A DNA stretch of 64,000 nt from Halobaculum sp. CBA1158 (GCF_021431925.1 NZ_CP090371.1:124001-188000); one strand, 5' to 3'; positions 1-8,652 are shown, numbered from the stretch's first letter. Notes: generated by a model not told the origin, from the letters alone. Numbers and translations: made by a program.

Positions 1-77
1 CTGGCTACCACCTTCTTCGGCGAGAGCTTACGACCTTCTCGACCACTGGGTCTTCCCGGGTGCGCAGGCAGTATCAA
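1..77 (-). CDS. Possible partial ORF downstream of the winged-helix gene
   Basis: A reading frame on the minus strand opens with TTG at 77-75, overlapping the TGA of the upstream gene in a TTGA arrangement, and stays open to the window edge for about 25 codons. The peptide is basic (RPSGREGRKLSPKK) and matches no family I recognise. The overlap suggests translational coupling. The alternative ATG at 81 hits a stop after 17 codons. It is too short to be sure it is a gene. Confidence 0.25.
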   Translation of the reverse strand, partial: MILPAHPGRPSGREGRKLSPKKVVA

Positions 78-631
78 CCATTGAGGGCTGATGGCCCACC
101 GTGGTCGCCTGAGTCGGTGTAGGCCTCGACGGCCTCTGTTGCGTCTGCGAGCGCGAGTGCGGCCCGTGCAAGCTTCAGGTTCCGATGCGTCGTCTGCCAC
201 TCTGTCACTGCCGCCGCATCCAGTTCTGTGTCATCGATGGCCGCGGCGCGTGGGGATTCTGCGCCGGTCTGTTCCTCGAATTCCCGGACAGTCTCGCGAA
301 GCTCTGTGACGCGAGCCGAAAGCGTCTCAACATCGACCGAATGGAGGATCTGCCCCGCGCGTTCGAGGACAACCGAGCGGGGAGCGCGTTTGTACCGCGT
401 CCCGTTCTCATCCGGCGGGGAGGCTGTCTTGACGAAGCCCTCCTCGGCGAGGATATCCAGATGCTTGCGTGCAGTCGTCTCCGAGATTAGCGCCCGTTTG
501 GCGATGGTGACGACCGACTGGGGGTCGTACGTCCGTTTCATCACGGTGCGAACGCGCTCGCCGGGGTTGGTGTCCGCCGCCCACTCCTTGGTAACACGCT
601 TGTTCACGTTGGTGGGACGGTCGTCGGCCAT
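74..631 (-). CDS. Winged helix-turn-helix regulator, haloarchaeal type
   Basis: This 185-residue protein probably binds DNA as a transcription regulator. Residues 25-75 read as a winged helix: TIAKRALISETTARKHLDIL is a recognition-helix pattern, followed by a wing (EEGFVKTA). The C-terminal half is helical, with a heptad-like stretch near residues 95-125 that could dimerise. An A/T-rich TATA-like element at about 650-661 lies 27 bases before the ATG at 631, which fits a leaderless transcript. It resembles the small HTH proteins often found on haloarchaeal plasmids and islands (DUF7342-like, from memory). The target is unknown. Confidence 0.7.
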   Translation of the reverse strand: MADDRPTNVNKRVTKEWAADTNPGERVRTVMKRTYDPQSVVTIAKRALISETTARKHLDILAEEGFVKTASPPDENGTRYKRAPRSVVLERAGQILHSVDVETLSARVTELRETVREFEEQTGAESPRAAAIDDTELDAAAVTEWQTTHRNLKLARAALALADATEAVEAYTDSGDHGGPSALNG

Positions 632-773
632 ACGTCATCTCGTGGACGCGGATTAATTTATTTTGGGAGCAGCATACCTGTTCCCTGTCAGCCGCGATAT
701 CCATACAGAACACCAATGGTTCACGCTTTTGCTGTAGCCGGCTCTTTTCTCCTTTGGGGTGTAATATCCGAAT

Positions 774-959
774 ATGGACGTGATCGAGGCTCTGGATAAG
801 TTGCGTGAGGGCGAGATTGAGGCCGACGAAGTCCGTGAAATGCATTCGGATATAGACGGGATAGAACGATCGATCTCGGTCGCTATCGTACAGCGCGAGC
901 AGACAATGGACGAGGATGAATTTAAGCAGTCATTTGAAGCGGATTTCGAGTTGGAGTGA
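774..959 (+). CDS. Small acidic hypothetical protein
   Basis: A 61-residue, strongly acidic, probably helical protein (MDVIEALDKLREGEIEADEV). It has the amino acid bias of a haloarchaeal coding region and lies just ahead of another small gene on the same strand, separated by 44 bases. I recognise no domain. Its size and setting would suit a small regulator or antitoxin-like protein, but nothing in the sequence proves this. Confidence 0.5.
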   Translation: MDVIEALDKLREGEIEADEVREMHSDIDGIERSISVAIVQREQTMDEDEFKQSFEADFELE

Positions 960-1003
960 ATCCGACGCCGGCAACTAAGTTACCACACGGAGGATCCGGA
1001 GTC

Positions 1004-1354
1004 ATGACCGATGACCTCCCCGACTCCATCCGAGACGCGCTCAACGATGCCAAGGAGGCATTCGAGCCACCTGCCGATCCCGACGAACTGGAGCCCGACT
1101 ATCCCGCCGATATGACCCCGGAAGAGCGGGTCGATCACGTCCTCACGAACGAGTACCCGCGGTGGCGGGGGATGGAGTGGATCGCCGCTGCCGCCGACAC
1201 TGATATCGAGCAGGCGCAAAGCGTTGTCCGAGAACGCCTCTCCGAGGGGGAAATTGAGGCCTCCGGTGAGGGAGTGAGGCGGAACCGGTATCACGTCTAC
1301 TTCGAGGAGGTCGAGGAGCTGACTGAGAAGCTGGACGATCGGGGCCAGATCTGA
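1004..1354 (+). CDS. Small protein with a probable winged-helix domain
   Basis: A 116-residue acidic protein. I chose ATG 1004 over the upstream GTG 956 because GGAGGA lies about 10 bases ahead and the protein then starts in a normal acidic style (MTDDLPDSIRD). Residues 40-95 (TPEERVDHVL, then WIAAAADTDIEQAQSVVRER and a GEIEASGEG turn) look like a winged helix-turn-helix. It may be co-transcribed with the small gene at 774. Probable DNA-binding protein with unknown target. Confidence 0.6.
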   Translation: MTDDLPDSIRDALNDAKEAFEPPADPDELEPDYPADMTPEERVDHVLTNEYPRWRGMEWIAAAADTDIEQAQSVVRERLSEGEIEASGEGVRRNRYHVYFEEVEELTEKLDDRGQI

Positions 1355-1424
1355 TAGTCTGGTCGGGAATGGGCTGTCACCCAGTCGACCGACCAGTCGG
1401 GAAATATGCTCGAGTGACCGTGAC

Positions 1425-1808
1425 CTACTTGCTGCTAAATGTCTCCTGCATAATAGCACCGCTGAGTCGCATCATATCTCGGTGACGGGAGGCGACCCGA
1501 CCCACCATCATTTTCGTGTTCGCCTCTGCGCACTCGTCCATCTCGGTGACGATCCGCTCCACATCTTCGTCTCCATCCCACACTCCCTGATCCGTCATCC
1601 ACGCGATGTCCTCGCAGCAGGCGATCTTCAGGTACTCCCTCACAACATCGATGTCGACCTCTTCTTCAACACCGTACTCTTCGAGGAGTTTGGGAGCGAC
1701 CTCGTCGGTTTTATCGAACAGTTTGTCGATCGACGCACGACTGATTCCATGAACTGTGGCCAGCGCGTCTTTGCCGTCCTCGCTGGAGTCGAACTTGGGC
1801 CCTCGCAT
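1425..1808 (-). CDS. Hypothetical protein, helical, with vicinal cysteines
   Basis: A 127-residue acidic protein that I do not recognise. It contains a helix-hairpin-helix-like stretch near the N-terminus (ALATVHGISRASIDKL), a CC pair near residue 72 and another Cys near 97, and it ends in a Met-rich tail (MMVGRVASRHRDMMRL). The promoter is probably the TTTATC element near 1832-1838, 27 bases before the ATG. It is divergent from the ATPase gene at 1957, with the large palindrome at 1865-1918 between them, so the two may share regulation. Confidence 0.55.
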   Translation of the reverse strand: MRGPKFDSSEDGKDALATVHGISRASIDKLFDKTDEVAPKLLEEYGVEEEVDIDVVREYLKIACCEDIAWMTDQGVWDGDEDVERIVTEMDECAEANTKMMVGRVASRHRDMMRLSGAIMQETFSSK

Positions 1809-1864
1809 ATGGCGCCGACGTCACTGGATTCGGATAAATGCCGGCCCGATCACTGGGAGTTCAA

Positions 1865-1918
1865 ATAAGGTAATTCAGAATTAGGTATTCTAAAATACCC
1901 TATTTTAATCTACCTTAT
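1865..1918. promoter_or_regulatory. 54-bp palindrome with four GGTA half-sites (probable operator)
   Basis: The stretch is symmetric about base 1891.5, with 21 of 27 base pairs matching. The outer arms are ATAAGGTA (1865-1872) and TACCTTAT (1911-1918). The inner arms are GGTAT (1884-1888) and ATACC (1895-1899). The GGTA cores of each half are 15 bases apart. The TATTTTAATC part (about 1901-1910) is the probable TATA box of the ATPase gene. A repressor bound here would block that promoter and possibly the divergent one. Confidence 0.65.
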
Positions 1919-1956
1919 CCGACGCTGTTATTGCGGTGGCCCCAGACTGTGAGCAT

Positions 1957-3339
1957 ATGGACGCGTTCGTTGACCGTGATGCGGACATTGCGGCCCTCCA
2001 AGAGCGGTACGATACCGACAAGCCCTCGCTAATCACCGTCTGGGGCCGCCGGCGTGTCGGGAAGACGGAACTGGTCGAACACTCCATCCGCGACAGGGAC
2101 GACGTCGTCTACTACCAAGCCACGGAGACGACGAAGCAGGTGCAACTCGACGATTTCGTGGCAGAAGCTGCACGAACCTTTCCGGGTATCGAGCGCATTC
2201 GCCGCGAGTGGGAGGATGTCCTCGGCTACCTGATCGAGCAAGACGCGCTGATCGTCCTCGACGAGTTTCCGTTCCTGATCGAGAGCGACGAGAGCCTTCC
2301 CTCGGTCATCCAGCGACTGTGGGATCACGAGGTCGAGGGCACGAGTGCCACGCTAGTGCTCGTCGGCTCGTCGATCAGCATGATGAAAGAGAAGGTGATG
2401 AGCGGCGGAAGCCCGCTTCACGGCCGGTTCGATATGCGCCTCCAGCTTGAGGAGCTGTCGTTCGACGCTGCCACAGAGTTCTTCCCCGACTACGATCCCG
2501 AGGAGACAGTACTGGCGTGGGGTGTCTTCGGCGGGACGCCGCACTACCTGCAGGCCATTGACGACGATCAACCATTACGGGAGAACATCCGGGATGCCGT
2601 GCTTTCGAAGCGTGGATTCCTCCACGACGAACCCGAGTACGTGCTGCGTACCGAGCTGGAGAACCCGAACCGTTACTTCTCGATCCTGAAGACGATCGCC
2701 GCCGGGAACGAGAGCCCGAACGAGATCGCACAAGCAGCTGGCATCGACTCCGATCAGATCAGCCACTACCTGAAGAACTTGCAGGACTTGGAGATCGTCG
2801 ACCGAGAGGTGCCGGTGACCGAAAACCCCGCGCAATCGCGACGCGGGCAGTACGTCTTGAAGGATGCGCTGTTCCGGTTTTGGTTCCGATTCGTCTACGG
2901 GCAGGGTGACAAGTACGACCGGGCAGGCACCGATGCCTACGAGGAGTTGATCGAACCACACCTCGCGGACGCGGTCAGTCCGAAGTTCGAAGAACTGTGT
3001 CGAACCGCCGTGTACAATCTCTACGACGAGTACACGTTCGATCGCGTCGGTCGCTGGTGGTATCAGGAGCAGGAGGTCGACGTGGTCGGACTGACATCCG
3101 GCGAGACGATGGTCGCCGGCGAGTGCAAGTTCACTAGCCAGCCGATGGGGTACGACGTGCTGCACGACCTCGAACGCGACGTGGAGGACATCCGTTGGAC
3201 GCCGCAGGGCGGGGGAGACGTCACTCACGAGTTCTGCTTGTTCTCTCGGAGTGGCTTCAACCAGAGCCTGATTGAGGCCGAAGAGGAACGTGACGACCTC
3301 CGCCTGTTCTCCGTCGCGGACGTCGTCACTGTGTTCTGA
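1957..3339 (+). CDS. Archaeal P-loop ATPase with C-terminal DUF234 nuclease-like domain
   Basis: 460 residues from ATG 1957; a GTG at 1936 would add seven residues, but the family usually begins with a short lead into FVDRD as here. Walker A is GRRRVGKT (residues 30-37) and Walker B is ALIVLDEFPF. The middle has a winged-helix stretch (SPNEIAQAAGIDSDQISHYL). The C-terminal DUF234 region contains EVDVVGL followed by VAGECKF, the Asp...Glu-X-Lys pattern of PD-(D/E)xK nuclease folds. The family (archaeal ATPase, Pfam ATPase_2 plus DUF234) is common on archaeal plasmids; roles in defence or toxin-like activity have been suggested but are not established. The operator upstream implies tight control. 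Confidence 0.9.
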   Translation: MDAFVDRDADIAALQERYDTDKPSLITVWGRRRVGKTELVEHSIRDRDDVVYYQATETTKQVQLDDFVAEAARTFPGIERIRREWEDVLGYLIEQDALIVLDEFPFLIESDESLPSVIQRLWDHEVEGTSATLVLVGSSISMMKEKVMSGGSPLHGRFDMRLQLEELSFDAATEFFPDYDPEETVLAWGVFGGTPHYLQAIDDDQPLRENIRDAVLSKRGFLHDEPEYVLRTELENPNRYFSILKTIAAGNESPNEIAQAAGIDSDQISHYLKNLQDLEIVDREVPVTENPAQSRRGQYVLKDALFRFWFRFVYGQGDKYDRAGTDAYEELIEPHLADAVSPKFEELCRTAVYNLYDEYTFDRVGRWWYQEQEVDVVGLTSGETMVAGECKFTSQPMGYDVLHDLERDVEDIRWTPQGGGDVTHEFCLFSRSGFNQSLIEAEEERDDLRLFSVADVVTVF

Positions 3340-3463
3340 TTCCGCGACTCAGGTGGCCAACACTCGTTCCTTCCAGAAAGTGACGGCGGACGATTGTTTG
3401 ACGTCAGATGTTTCCTGAGCAAGCACGAAGAAGAACCGATCACATACCAACTGGTTTGAACGA

Positions 3464-3483
3464 GAGCGACGGGAGAGTCGCTC
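3464..3483. terminator. Small hairpin between convergent genes
   Basis: GAGCGAC and GTCGCTC form a 7-bp stem with a 6-base loop (3464-3483). The hairpin touches the stop codon of the minus-strand reductase and lies 125 bases past the ATPase stop. It may help end either transcript, but it lacks a clean T-tract on either side, so this is tentative. Confidence 0.3.
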
Positions 3484-4126
3484 AGTCACAGGGGTGGATG
3501 GCTTGCTCGATTGGAGTGTCCCCACCGAAGAGCCGGATCGTTTCTCCGACCGTCGCCTCGTCGTCGAGACAGGCGACGACCGTCTGCGCGACATCAGCTC
3601 GCGGGATGTCGGGCCCGTCGTCGTCGTGGTACTCGAAGGCTGCTGACACCCGCCCTGTTCCCTCCTCGTCGGTGAGCGTCGTCGGCCGCAGAATCGTGGC
3701 ACCCAGTGCTGACTGTTCCAGATAGTCGTCGGCACAGCGTTTGACCACGCGATACGGGGCAAGTGCTTCTGGCTCGGCCAGCGGCTCGCTCGCGTTGTAC
3801 GCGCTGATCATCACGTATCGATCGATGTCGCCGTCGACACAGGCGTCGATGCTCCGGCGGGCTCCCCACAGATCGATCAGCAGCGTCTTGTCCCAGCCGG
3901 TACCTCCACCGGAGCCAGCGGTGAATACGACCGCGTCGACACCCTCGAGCGCCGGCGCAAGCTCGCCCTCGAGGTCACCGTATCGCGGCTCCCCACCTCG
4001 CTCGCGGACGGCGTCGAATTGGGATTCGTCACGCACGACGCCGATCGGATCGTATCCGGCGTCCGCGAGGCGAGGCACTAACTCGCGGCCGATGCCGCCG
4101 TTCGCACCGATAACTGCGACTTGCAT
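3482..4126 (-). CDS. NAD(P)-binding atypical short-chain reductase (YwnB/NmrA-like)
   Basis: 214 residues with an N-terminal Rossmann motif GANGGIGREL (residues 7-16) after a beta strand (MQVAVI), an acidic patch in the second strand region, and MISAYNAS where the active-site serine strand of extended SDRs lies. YxxxK is replaced by YRVVKR, so a Tyr/Lys pair exists. The size fits the short NAD(P)H-binding proteins of the atypical SDR group, which act as oxidoreductases or redox sensors. The substrate is unknown. It is the first of three redox genes between 3.4 and 6.8 kb. Confidence 0.8.
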   Translation of the reverse strand: MQVAVIGANGGIGRELVPRLADAGYDPIGVVRDESQFDAVRERGGEPRYGDLEGELAPALEGVDAVVFTAGSGGGTGWDKTLLIDLWGARRSIDACVDGDIDRYVMISAYNASEPLAEPEALAPYRVVKRCADDYLEQSALGATILRPTTLTDEEGTGRVSAAFEYHDDDGPDIPRADVAQTVVACLDDEATVGETIRLFGGDTPIEQAIHPCD

Positions 4127-4429
4127 CGTGTATCGTATCGATGTGGACTCGGCTCAATAGACGCTGTGGTCGTCGAACACCGTCCTGATGGAACGACTGG
4201 GTTCAGAAATGCGATTGAGACATGACGACGCAGAACGATCAGAAAGAGTCGTACTGATACAGACAGAGGCAGACACGCGCCGATAGTCGAGTCCCGTATT
4301 CACCGGGTTCGTGTGCCGACAACGTTGCTCCATCCGTTAAGCATAATCCCAATGCCTGACATATAAGAGATAGCTGTACAGGGAAGTAGTGGTAACCAAT
4401 CCTGACAATATATTTTAATAGTGGCAACC
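4127..4429. other. Intergenic region with divergent promoters
   Basis: This 303-base A/T-rich stretch separates the divergent reductase and flavoprotein genes. ATATAAGAGA at 4361-4370 is a convincing TATA box for the flavoprotein, implying a short leader of about 40 bases. A second A/T-rich run (TATATTTTAATA, 4409-4420) lies inside that leader. No gene, tRNA or repeat was seen. Confidence 0.5.
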
Positions 4430-5866
4430 ATGGCATCGTACAAACACCCGCTCGGTATCGTCGCATCGCTCCCGGAAGAAGACGTGAAAGAGCTGGACGA
4501 GGGAATCCGCGGCGATCTCGTCCTCCCTGATTCTGAGGACTACGAGGACACCCGCAACGTCTGGAACGGGCTCGTCAACAAGTATCCCGCACTCGTCGTC
4601 CGGGCGAAAGGGGCGTCCGACGTGGCCAATGCCGTCGGCTTCGCCACCGACCACGACCTCGACCTCGCCATTCGTGGCGGGGCACACAATCAGGCAGGCA
4701 CCGCCCTCGCGGAGGGCGGGCTCGTCGTCGACCTCTCGGAAATGGACAGCGTCAGCGTCGATCCCGACGAACAGGTCGCGCGTGTCGAGCCCGGGACGCG
4801 AGCCGAGGATGTTCTCGCCGAGACCCAACCCCACGGCCTTGCGCCGCCGACTGGAAGCGCCGGTGATGTCGGCATCCCGGGCAGCACGCTGGGCGGCGGT
4901 ATCGGCTGGATGCGCTGCAAGAACGGCCTCGGCATCGATGCCCTCCGGAGCGTCGAACTCGTCACCGCCGAGGGCGAGCTGGTGAAGGCCTCGCCCGAGC
5001 ACAACGAGGATCTGTTCTGGGCGGTGCGCGGTGGCGGCGGCAACTTCGGCGTCGTCACCAACTTCGAGTTCGACCTGTACGAGGTCGGCCCGATGGTGCA
5101 GGGCCTCGGCATCTTCTACCCCGCCGACGCCGCGGAGGACGTGCTGGAAACCTACCGTGAGGTGATGGTGGATGCCCCCGAGGAGCTGACCACCATCCTC
5201 CTGCGGGGCGAGGTGCCGGGACTCCCGCCGATGCCCGACGAGTTGGCTGGCACGCCCGCGGTCGGCATCCTCGGCTGCTACACGGGCAACCCCGAGGAGG
5301 GCGAGGAGGTCATTGAGCCGCTTCGCAGCGTCGCCGAACCGTTGATCGACATGAGCGACGTGATGCCCTACGAGATGCTGCACGACCTCGGCACGCAGAT
5401 GTACCCGTGGGGCCGCAAGTACACCCATCGCTCGGTCTTCCTCGATGAGCTGACCGACGAGGCTCACGACATCATCTTGGAGCAGATGGACGAGGCCCCG
5501 ACGCCGATGGATGCGATCGGTATCTGGTCGATGGGCGGGAATATCGGTCACGGCCCGGACGCGGCCTACGCGTGGGCCGACAAGCAGTATATGATCACCA
5601 TCGAGGGCAACTGGGAGGAGACCGCGAACTCCCCCAACCTCGAATGGGCTCGTGAGACCGAGCAGTTGCTCCGCGACCTCGATGATGCCGGAGCAGAAGG
5701 TGCGTACGCGGGCTTCACCGGTGTCGAAGAACAGGAGTGGGAAGACTGGAGCGAACAGGTCTACGGCGACAACTACGACCGGCTGGCCGAGGTGAAGGCT
5801 GAGTACGACCCCGACAACGTGTTCAGCCTGAACGTCAACATCGACCCTGCTGATCGCGGCGACTAG
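4430..5866 (+). CDS. FAD-linked oxidoreductase, berberine-bridge (BBE) type
   Basis: 478 residues. The N-terminal half is an FAD-binding PCMH domain: IRGGAHNQAG (residues 81-90) includes His86, the usual covalent FAD attachment site, followed by PGTRAEDVL and GSTLGGGIGW. The C-terminal BBE motif is YGDNYDRLAEVKAEYDPDNV. At the place where bicovalent members carry Cys the sequence reads NGLGID, so FAD is probably held by His alone. Family members oxidise sugars, alcohols or amines, often with oxygen as acceptor. The start is ATG 4430 rather than GTG 4421, since MASYKHPLG is a normal lead. Its flanks are two NAD(P)-binding proteins. Confidence 0.88.
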   Translation: MASYKHPLGIVASLPEEDVKELDEGIRGDLVLPDSEDYEDTRNVWNGLVNKYPALVVRAKGASDVANAVGFATDHDLDLAIRGGAHNQAGTALAEGGLVVDLSEMDSVSVDPDEQVARVEPGTRAEDVLAETQPHGLAPPTGSAGDVGIPGSTLGGGIGWMRCKNGLGIDALRSVELVTAEGELVKASPEHNEDLFWAVRGGGGNFGVVTNFEFDLYEVGPMVQGLGIFYPADAAEDVLETYREVMVDAPEELTTILLRGEVPGLPPMPDELAGTPAVGILGCYTGNPEEGEEVIEPLRSVAEPLIDMSDVMPYEMLHDLGTQMYPWGRKYTHRSVFLDELTDEAHDIILEQMDEAPTPMDAIGIWSMGGNIGHGPDAAYAWADKQYMITIEGNWEETANSPNLEWARETEQLLRDLDDAGAEGAYAGFTGVEEQEWEDWSEQVYGDNYDRLAEVKAEYDPDNVFSLNVNIDPADRGD

Positions 5867-5901
5867 ACCGTCGTACTATGGGAGTGAACGAGCACCGATC
5901 A

Positions 5902-6810
5902 CTACATCGCCTTGACCCAGCCGGGGACGCTGGCCATCCCGTCTTTGTCCTCCCAGCCGTTCTCGAAGAGGTACTCGGGTAGGCGCGTGAACTCGAACCC
6001 GAACCGTTCTTCGAGTGCCGGGATATCAGCTGAGTAGCCGACCTCGTTGAACCACTCGCACATCACGGTGAATTCCTCGCCGAAGTCCTCGACGGCCTCG
6101 TCGGTCGGCACGTGGACGGGGTCGACGTCGACGCCGGTCACCCGCGAGAAGATCTCCGCTGTCTCCCTGAGCGTCAACTCGTCACCGGCGAGTTCGATGC
6201 GCTCGCCGATGAACTCGTCGGGGCGCTCGAAGGTAACAGCTGCAGCGTGTCCGAGGTCGTCGACGTCGATCATCTGCAGTTCGACGCCCTCCTCGAGCGG
6301 GAACGCGAGCGTGCCGTCGAGGATATCCTCGGCGAAGGCCTCGAAGTTCTGGAAGAAGAACACCGGCTGGAGGACGGTCATCGGGAGGTCGAGATCCTGT
6401 GCATGCTGTTCGATCTCCCACGCCGAGTCGAAGTGGGGGATACCGGTGTCCTTCTCGTGGCTGCCGACGCCGCTGAACACGAAGTGGTCGACGCCCGCCT
6501 CGGCGGCCACGTCGGCGATGTTCTTGCCCTGCTGCACCTGCGTCTCGTACCCCTGTGTCCAGAAGTTCGTCACCGCGAACACGGCGTCCACGTCGTCGAC
6601 GTGTTCACGGAGGGTGTCCGGTTCGTTGAGGTCACCCTCGACCATCGTCACGCCACGGTCTTCGAGTCCTTGTGCGGTGTCACTCCCCGCGTCGCGAGTC
6701 AATCCACGGATGTCGAAGTCCGTGTCAGCGGCGAGCAGGTGATCGATGACTGCGCCACCTTGATTGCCCGTTGCGCCTGTCACGAGAACGCTGGTCTGGT
6801 TGTCACTCAT
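5902..6810 (-). CDS. NmrA-family NAD(P)-binding protein
   Basis: 302 residues. It starts with the Rossmann motif VLVTGATGNQGGAVIDHLL (residues 8-26), the NmrA signature GATGNQG. HFVFSGVGS occupies the SDR serine strand. The C-terminal part (VEDFGEEFTVMCEWFNEVGY) matches NmrA/HSCARG-type proteins that sense NADP(H) or reduce quinones. The catalytic Tyr of classical SDRs is not evident, so it may be a sensor and not an enzyme. It converges on the flavoprotein gene, with 35 bases between the stops. Confidence 0.88.
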   Translation of the reverse strand: MSDNQTSVLVTGATGNQGGAVIDHLLAADTDFDIRGLTRDAGSDTAQGLEDRGVTMVEGDLNEPDTLREHVDDVDAVFAVTNFWTQGYETQVQQGKNIADVAAEAGVDHFVFSGVGSHEKDTGIPHFDSAWEIEQHAQDLDLPMTVLQPVFFFQNFEAFAEDILDGTLAFPLEEGVELQMIDVDDLGHAAAVTFERPDEFIGERIELAGDELTLRETAEIFSRVTGVDVDPVHVPTDEAVEDFGEEFTVMCEWFNEVGYSADIPALEERFGFEFTRLPEYLFENGWEDKDGMASVPGWVKAM

Positions 6811-6928
6811 AATTGAATTATCTACGCGTTGATTCGAGTGAAGCTAGTTGGCTTCCGATACACAGCCGCGATACGCAGTCGTACTGTTACAGCGGAAGGT
6901 AAAAATGACTTCTGTGGACGCCGGAATC

Positions 6929-6956
6929 ACCACGTGACACCGATGTCACCTTGTGG
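6929..6956. promoter_or_regulatory. Imperfect inverted repeat, possible operator
   Basis: GTGACA (6935-6940) and TGTCAC (6945-6950) form a perfect 6-bp inverted repeat with a 4-base spacer. The outer bases CAC...GTG (6929-6931 and 6954-6956) extend the symmetry. It lies between the divergent NmrA and ADP-ribosylglycohydrolase genes. It looks like a dimeric regulator site, but no regulator is encoded beside it. Confidence 0.3.
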
Positions 6957-7080
6957 AACCCAGATTGACGATTCGTTCGGCAGATTAGCGATCTCTAGCT
7001 ACTACCGTTGGCCGCTTGTCGTTCGATCCTCTCTGATCGGCGGGCACAACGAATGAGACGCTGCCATCCCAACGGCCGGT

Positions 7081-7986
7081 ATGGTCACTTACGACGGTGG
7101 TGAAGGCGTTTTGCTCGGGCTGGCGTGTGGTGACGCGCTCGGCGAACCGGTCGAAGGCTGGTCGGCCGACCGCATCGCCGCAGAGTATGGGACACTCACG
7201 GAGTTCGTTGACGGTCGCGTCCCGCCGGGCGGTCTCACCGACGACACTGAGCAGGCACTTCGGTTGGCGCGAAGCCTCGTCGAGTGTGGCGGCTTCGACC
7301 CCGACGACGCCAGCCGGCGATTCATCGAGTGGTTCGAGGGCGGCGCCGTCGGCATCGGCGGCCTGACCCGTCGCGTCCTGCGCCGGATCGTGGACGGTGA
7401 CGACTGGGAACGAGCGAGCCGCGAAAGTTGGGAAAACAGCTCGGAGGGCCGCAACGCTGGCAATGGGAGCGTGATGCGGTGTGCCCCTATTGCTGTCGCG
7501 TACGCCCACGATTTCGACGAACTGACGACCGCCAGTCGCACCTCCTCGAAGCTCACCCACTACGACCCCCGCTGTGTCTACGGCTGTGAACTCCTTAATC
7601 GGGCGATCGCAGGCTACCTCCGTGACGAACCACGGCCGCTGGAGGACGCACTCTCCGCACTTCCCGAGGAGGCCCCGGACGAACTGATCGCGGCAGTCGA
7701 ACCTGTTCCCGACGAGATCGATCCCGAGACGCTCTCGCCGACGGGATACGTCGTCGATACGCTGCAGGTGGCGACGTATCACGCGCTCACGGCCGACGAC
7801 GCCGAGTCGGCCGTCGTGAACGCCGTGAATGGGGGCGGTGACGCCGATACTATCGGCGCCGTAGCGGGTGCGATAGCAGGCGCTCGCTTCGGTGCCAGCG
7901 CTCTCCCCGACAGATGGGTGGATGAACTCGATCGCGGCGACGACCTTCGGCGACTCGGTCGCGAGCTGGCCGACCTCGATACGTGA
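7081..7986 (+). CDS. ADP-ribosylglycohydrolase family protein
   Basis: 301 residues of the ADP-ribosyl-glycohydrolase (DraG/ARH) fold. The N-terminal motif GLACGDALGEPVEGW and TDDTEQAL (residues 53-60) supply metal-binding Thr and Asp residues. The C-terminal motif GGDADTIGAVAGAIAGARFG supplies the second Asp pair that holds the two Mg ions. The family removes ADP-ribose from arginine or other acceptors, or hydrolyses related ADP-ribose compounds. The NUDIX gene 164 bases downstream could then split free ADP-ribose, suggesting a paired role in ADP-ribose turnover. Confidence 0.92.
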   Translation: MVTYDGGEGVLLGLACGDALGEPVEGWSADRIAAEYGTLTEFVDGRVPPGGLTDDTEQALRLARSLVECGGFDPDDASRRFIEWFEGGAVGIGGLTRRVLRRIVDGDDWERASRESWENSSEGRNAGNGSVMRCAPIAVAYAHDFDELTTASRTSSKLTHYDPRCVYGCELLNRAIAGYLRDEPRPLEDALSALPEEAPDELIAAVEPVPDEIDPETLSPTGYVVDTLQVATYHALTADDAESAVVNAVNGGGDADTIGAVAGAIAGARFGASALPDRWVDELDRGDDLRRLGRELADLDT

Positions 7987-8150
7987 CCATCACGCCCACT
8001 AGACGGTAACAGGGACTGAACTCGTCGTTGAGCGCGTCGCTTCCGACAAGAGAGAGTGAACAAGGAGCAGGCGGTACGGTTCGATGAGAGACACGACGAA
8101 GCCAACCCCGTCGACAGCGCACCCGACCGCTCTTGTGGTCGGTGACCTGA

Positions 8151-8552
8151 ATGTCTCGTATGGTCGAGGTTCGAGCACTCGCGACCGACGCGGTGATCGT
8201 ACTCGAAGGGGAGGTGGTGCTCCTTGAACGGGCACACTCGCCCTTCGAGGGAAGCTGGGTTCTTCCGGGTGGCCTTGTTGAACCCGACGAAACCGCACGA
8301 GAGGCCTGTGTCCGCGAGGTGAGTGAGGAGGTTGGTCTCGATGTCTCGGTTGAGGAGTTCGTCGGGCTCTACGACGATCCGGATCGGGACGAGCGGGGAA
8401 ACGTCAGCGCGGCGTACCGATGTACGCCTGTCTCCGACGACACACCGACACCGCGTAAGGAAGCACGGCAGGTGGAGACCTTCGACCCGGCTGATCTACC
8501 GGAGATGGGCTTCGACCACGAGCAGATCGTCACCGACACGCTCCTCGACTGA
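8151..8552 (+). CDS. NUDIX hydrolase
   Basis: 133 residues with a full Nudix box: GGLVEPDETAREACVREVSE followed by EVGL (residues 42-65), matching GX5EX7REUXEEXGU. The strand before it (LLERAHSPFEGSWVLPGG) is typical of ADP-ribose or nucleotide-sugar hydrolases. The protein cleaves a nucleoside diphosphate linked to another moiety; the substrate cannot be read from sequence. ATG 8151 is used; a second ATG three codons later is also possible. It lies on the same strand as the ADP-ribosylglycohydrolase. Confidence 0.9.
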   Translation: MSRMVEVRALATDAVIVLEGEVVLLERAHSPFEGSWVLPGGLVEPDETAREACVREVSEEVGLDVSVEEFVGLYDDPDRDERGNVSAAYRCTPVSDDTPTPRKEARQVETFDPADLPEMGFDHEQIVTDTLLD

Positions 8553-8652
8553 CAGGCGTATCGGCGAGTCAAATGGCTCGGTACATAGTCACCGGTCTGT
8601 CGGCTGCCCGAGTTTGTGTTTAGAGCCGGCTCTGGACACGGCGTATGACTTA

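Noticed and set aside
4409-4420. TATATTTTAATA as TATA box of the flavoprotein
   Set aside because: It is only 10-20 bases before the start codon, too close for archaeal promoters; the element at 4361 is better placed.
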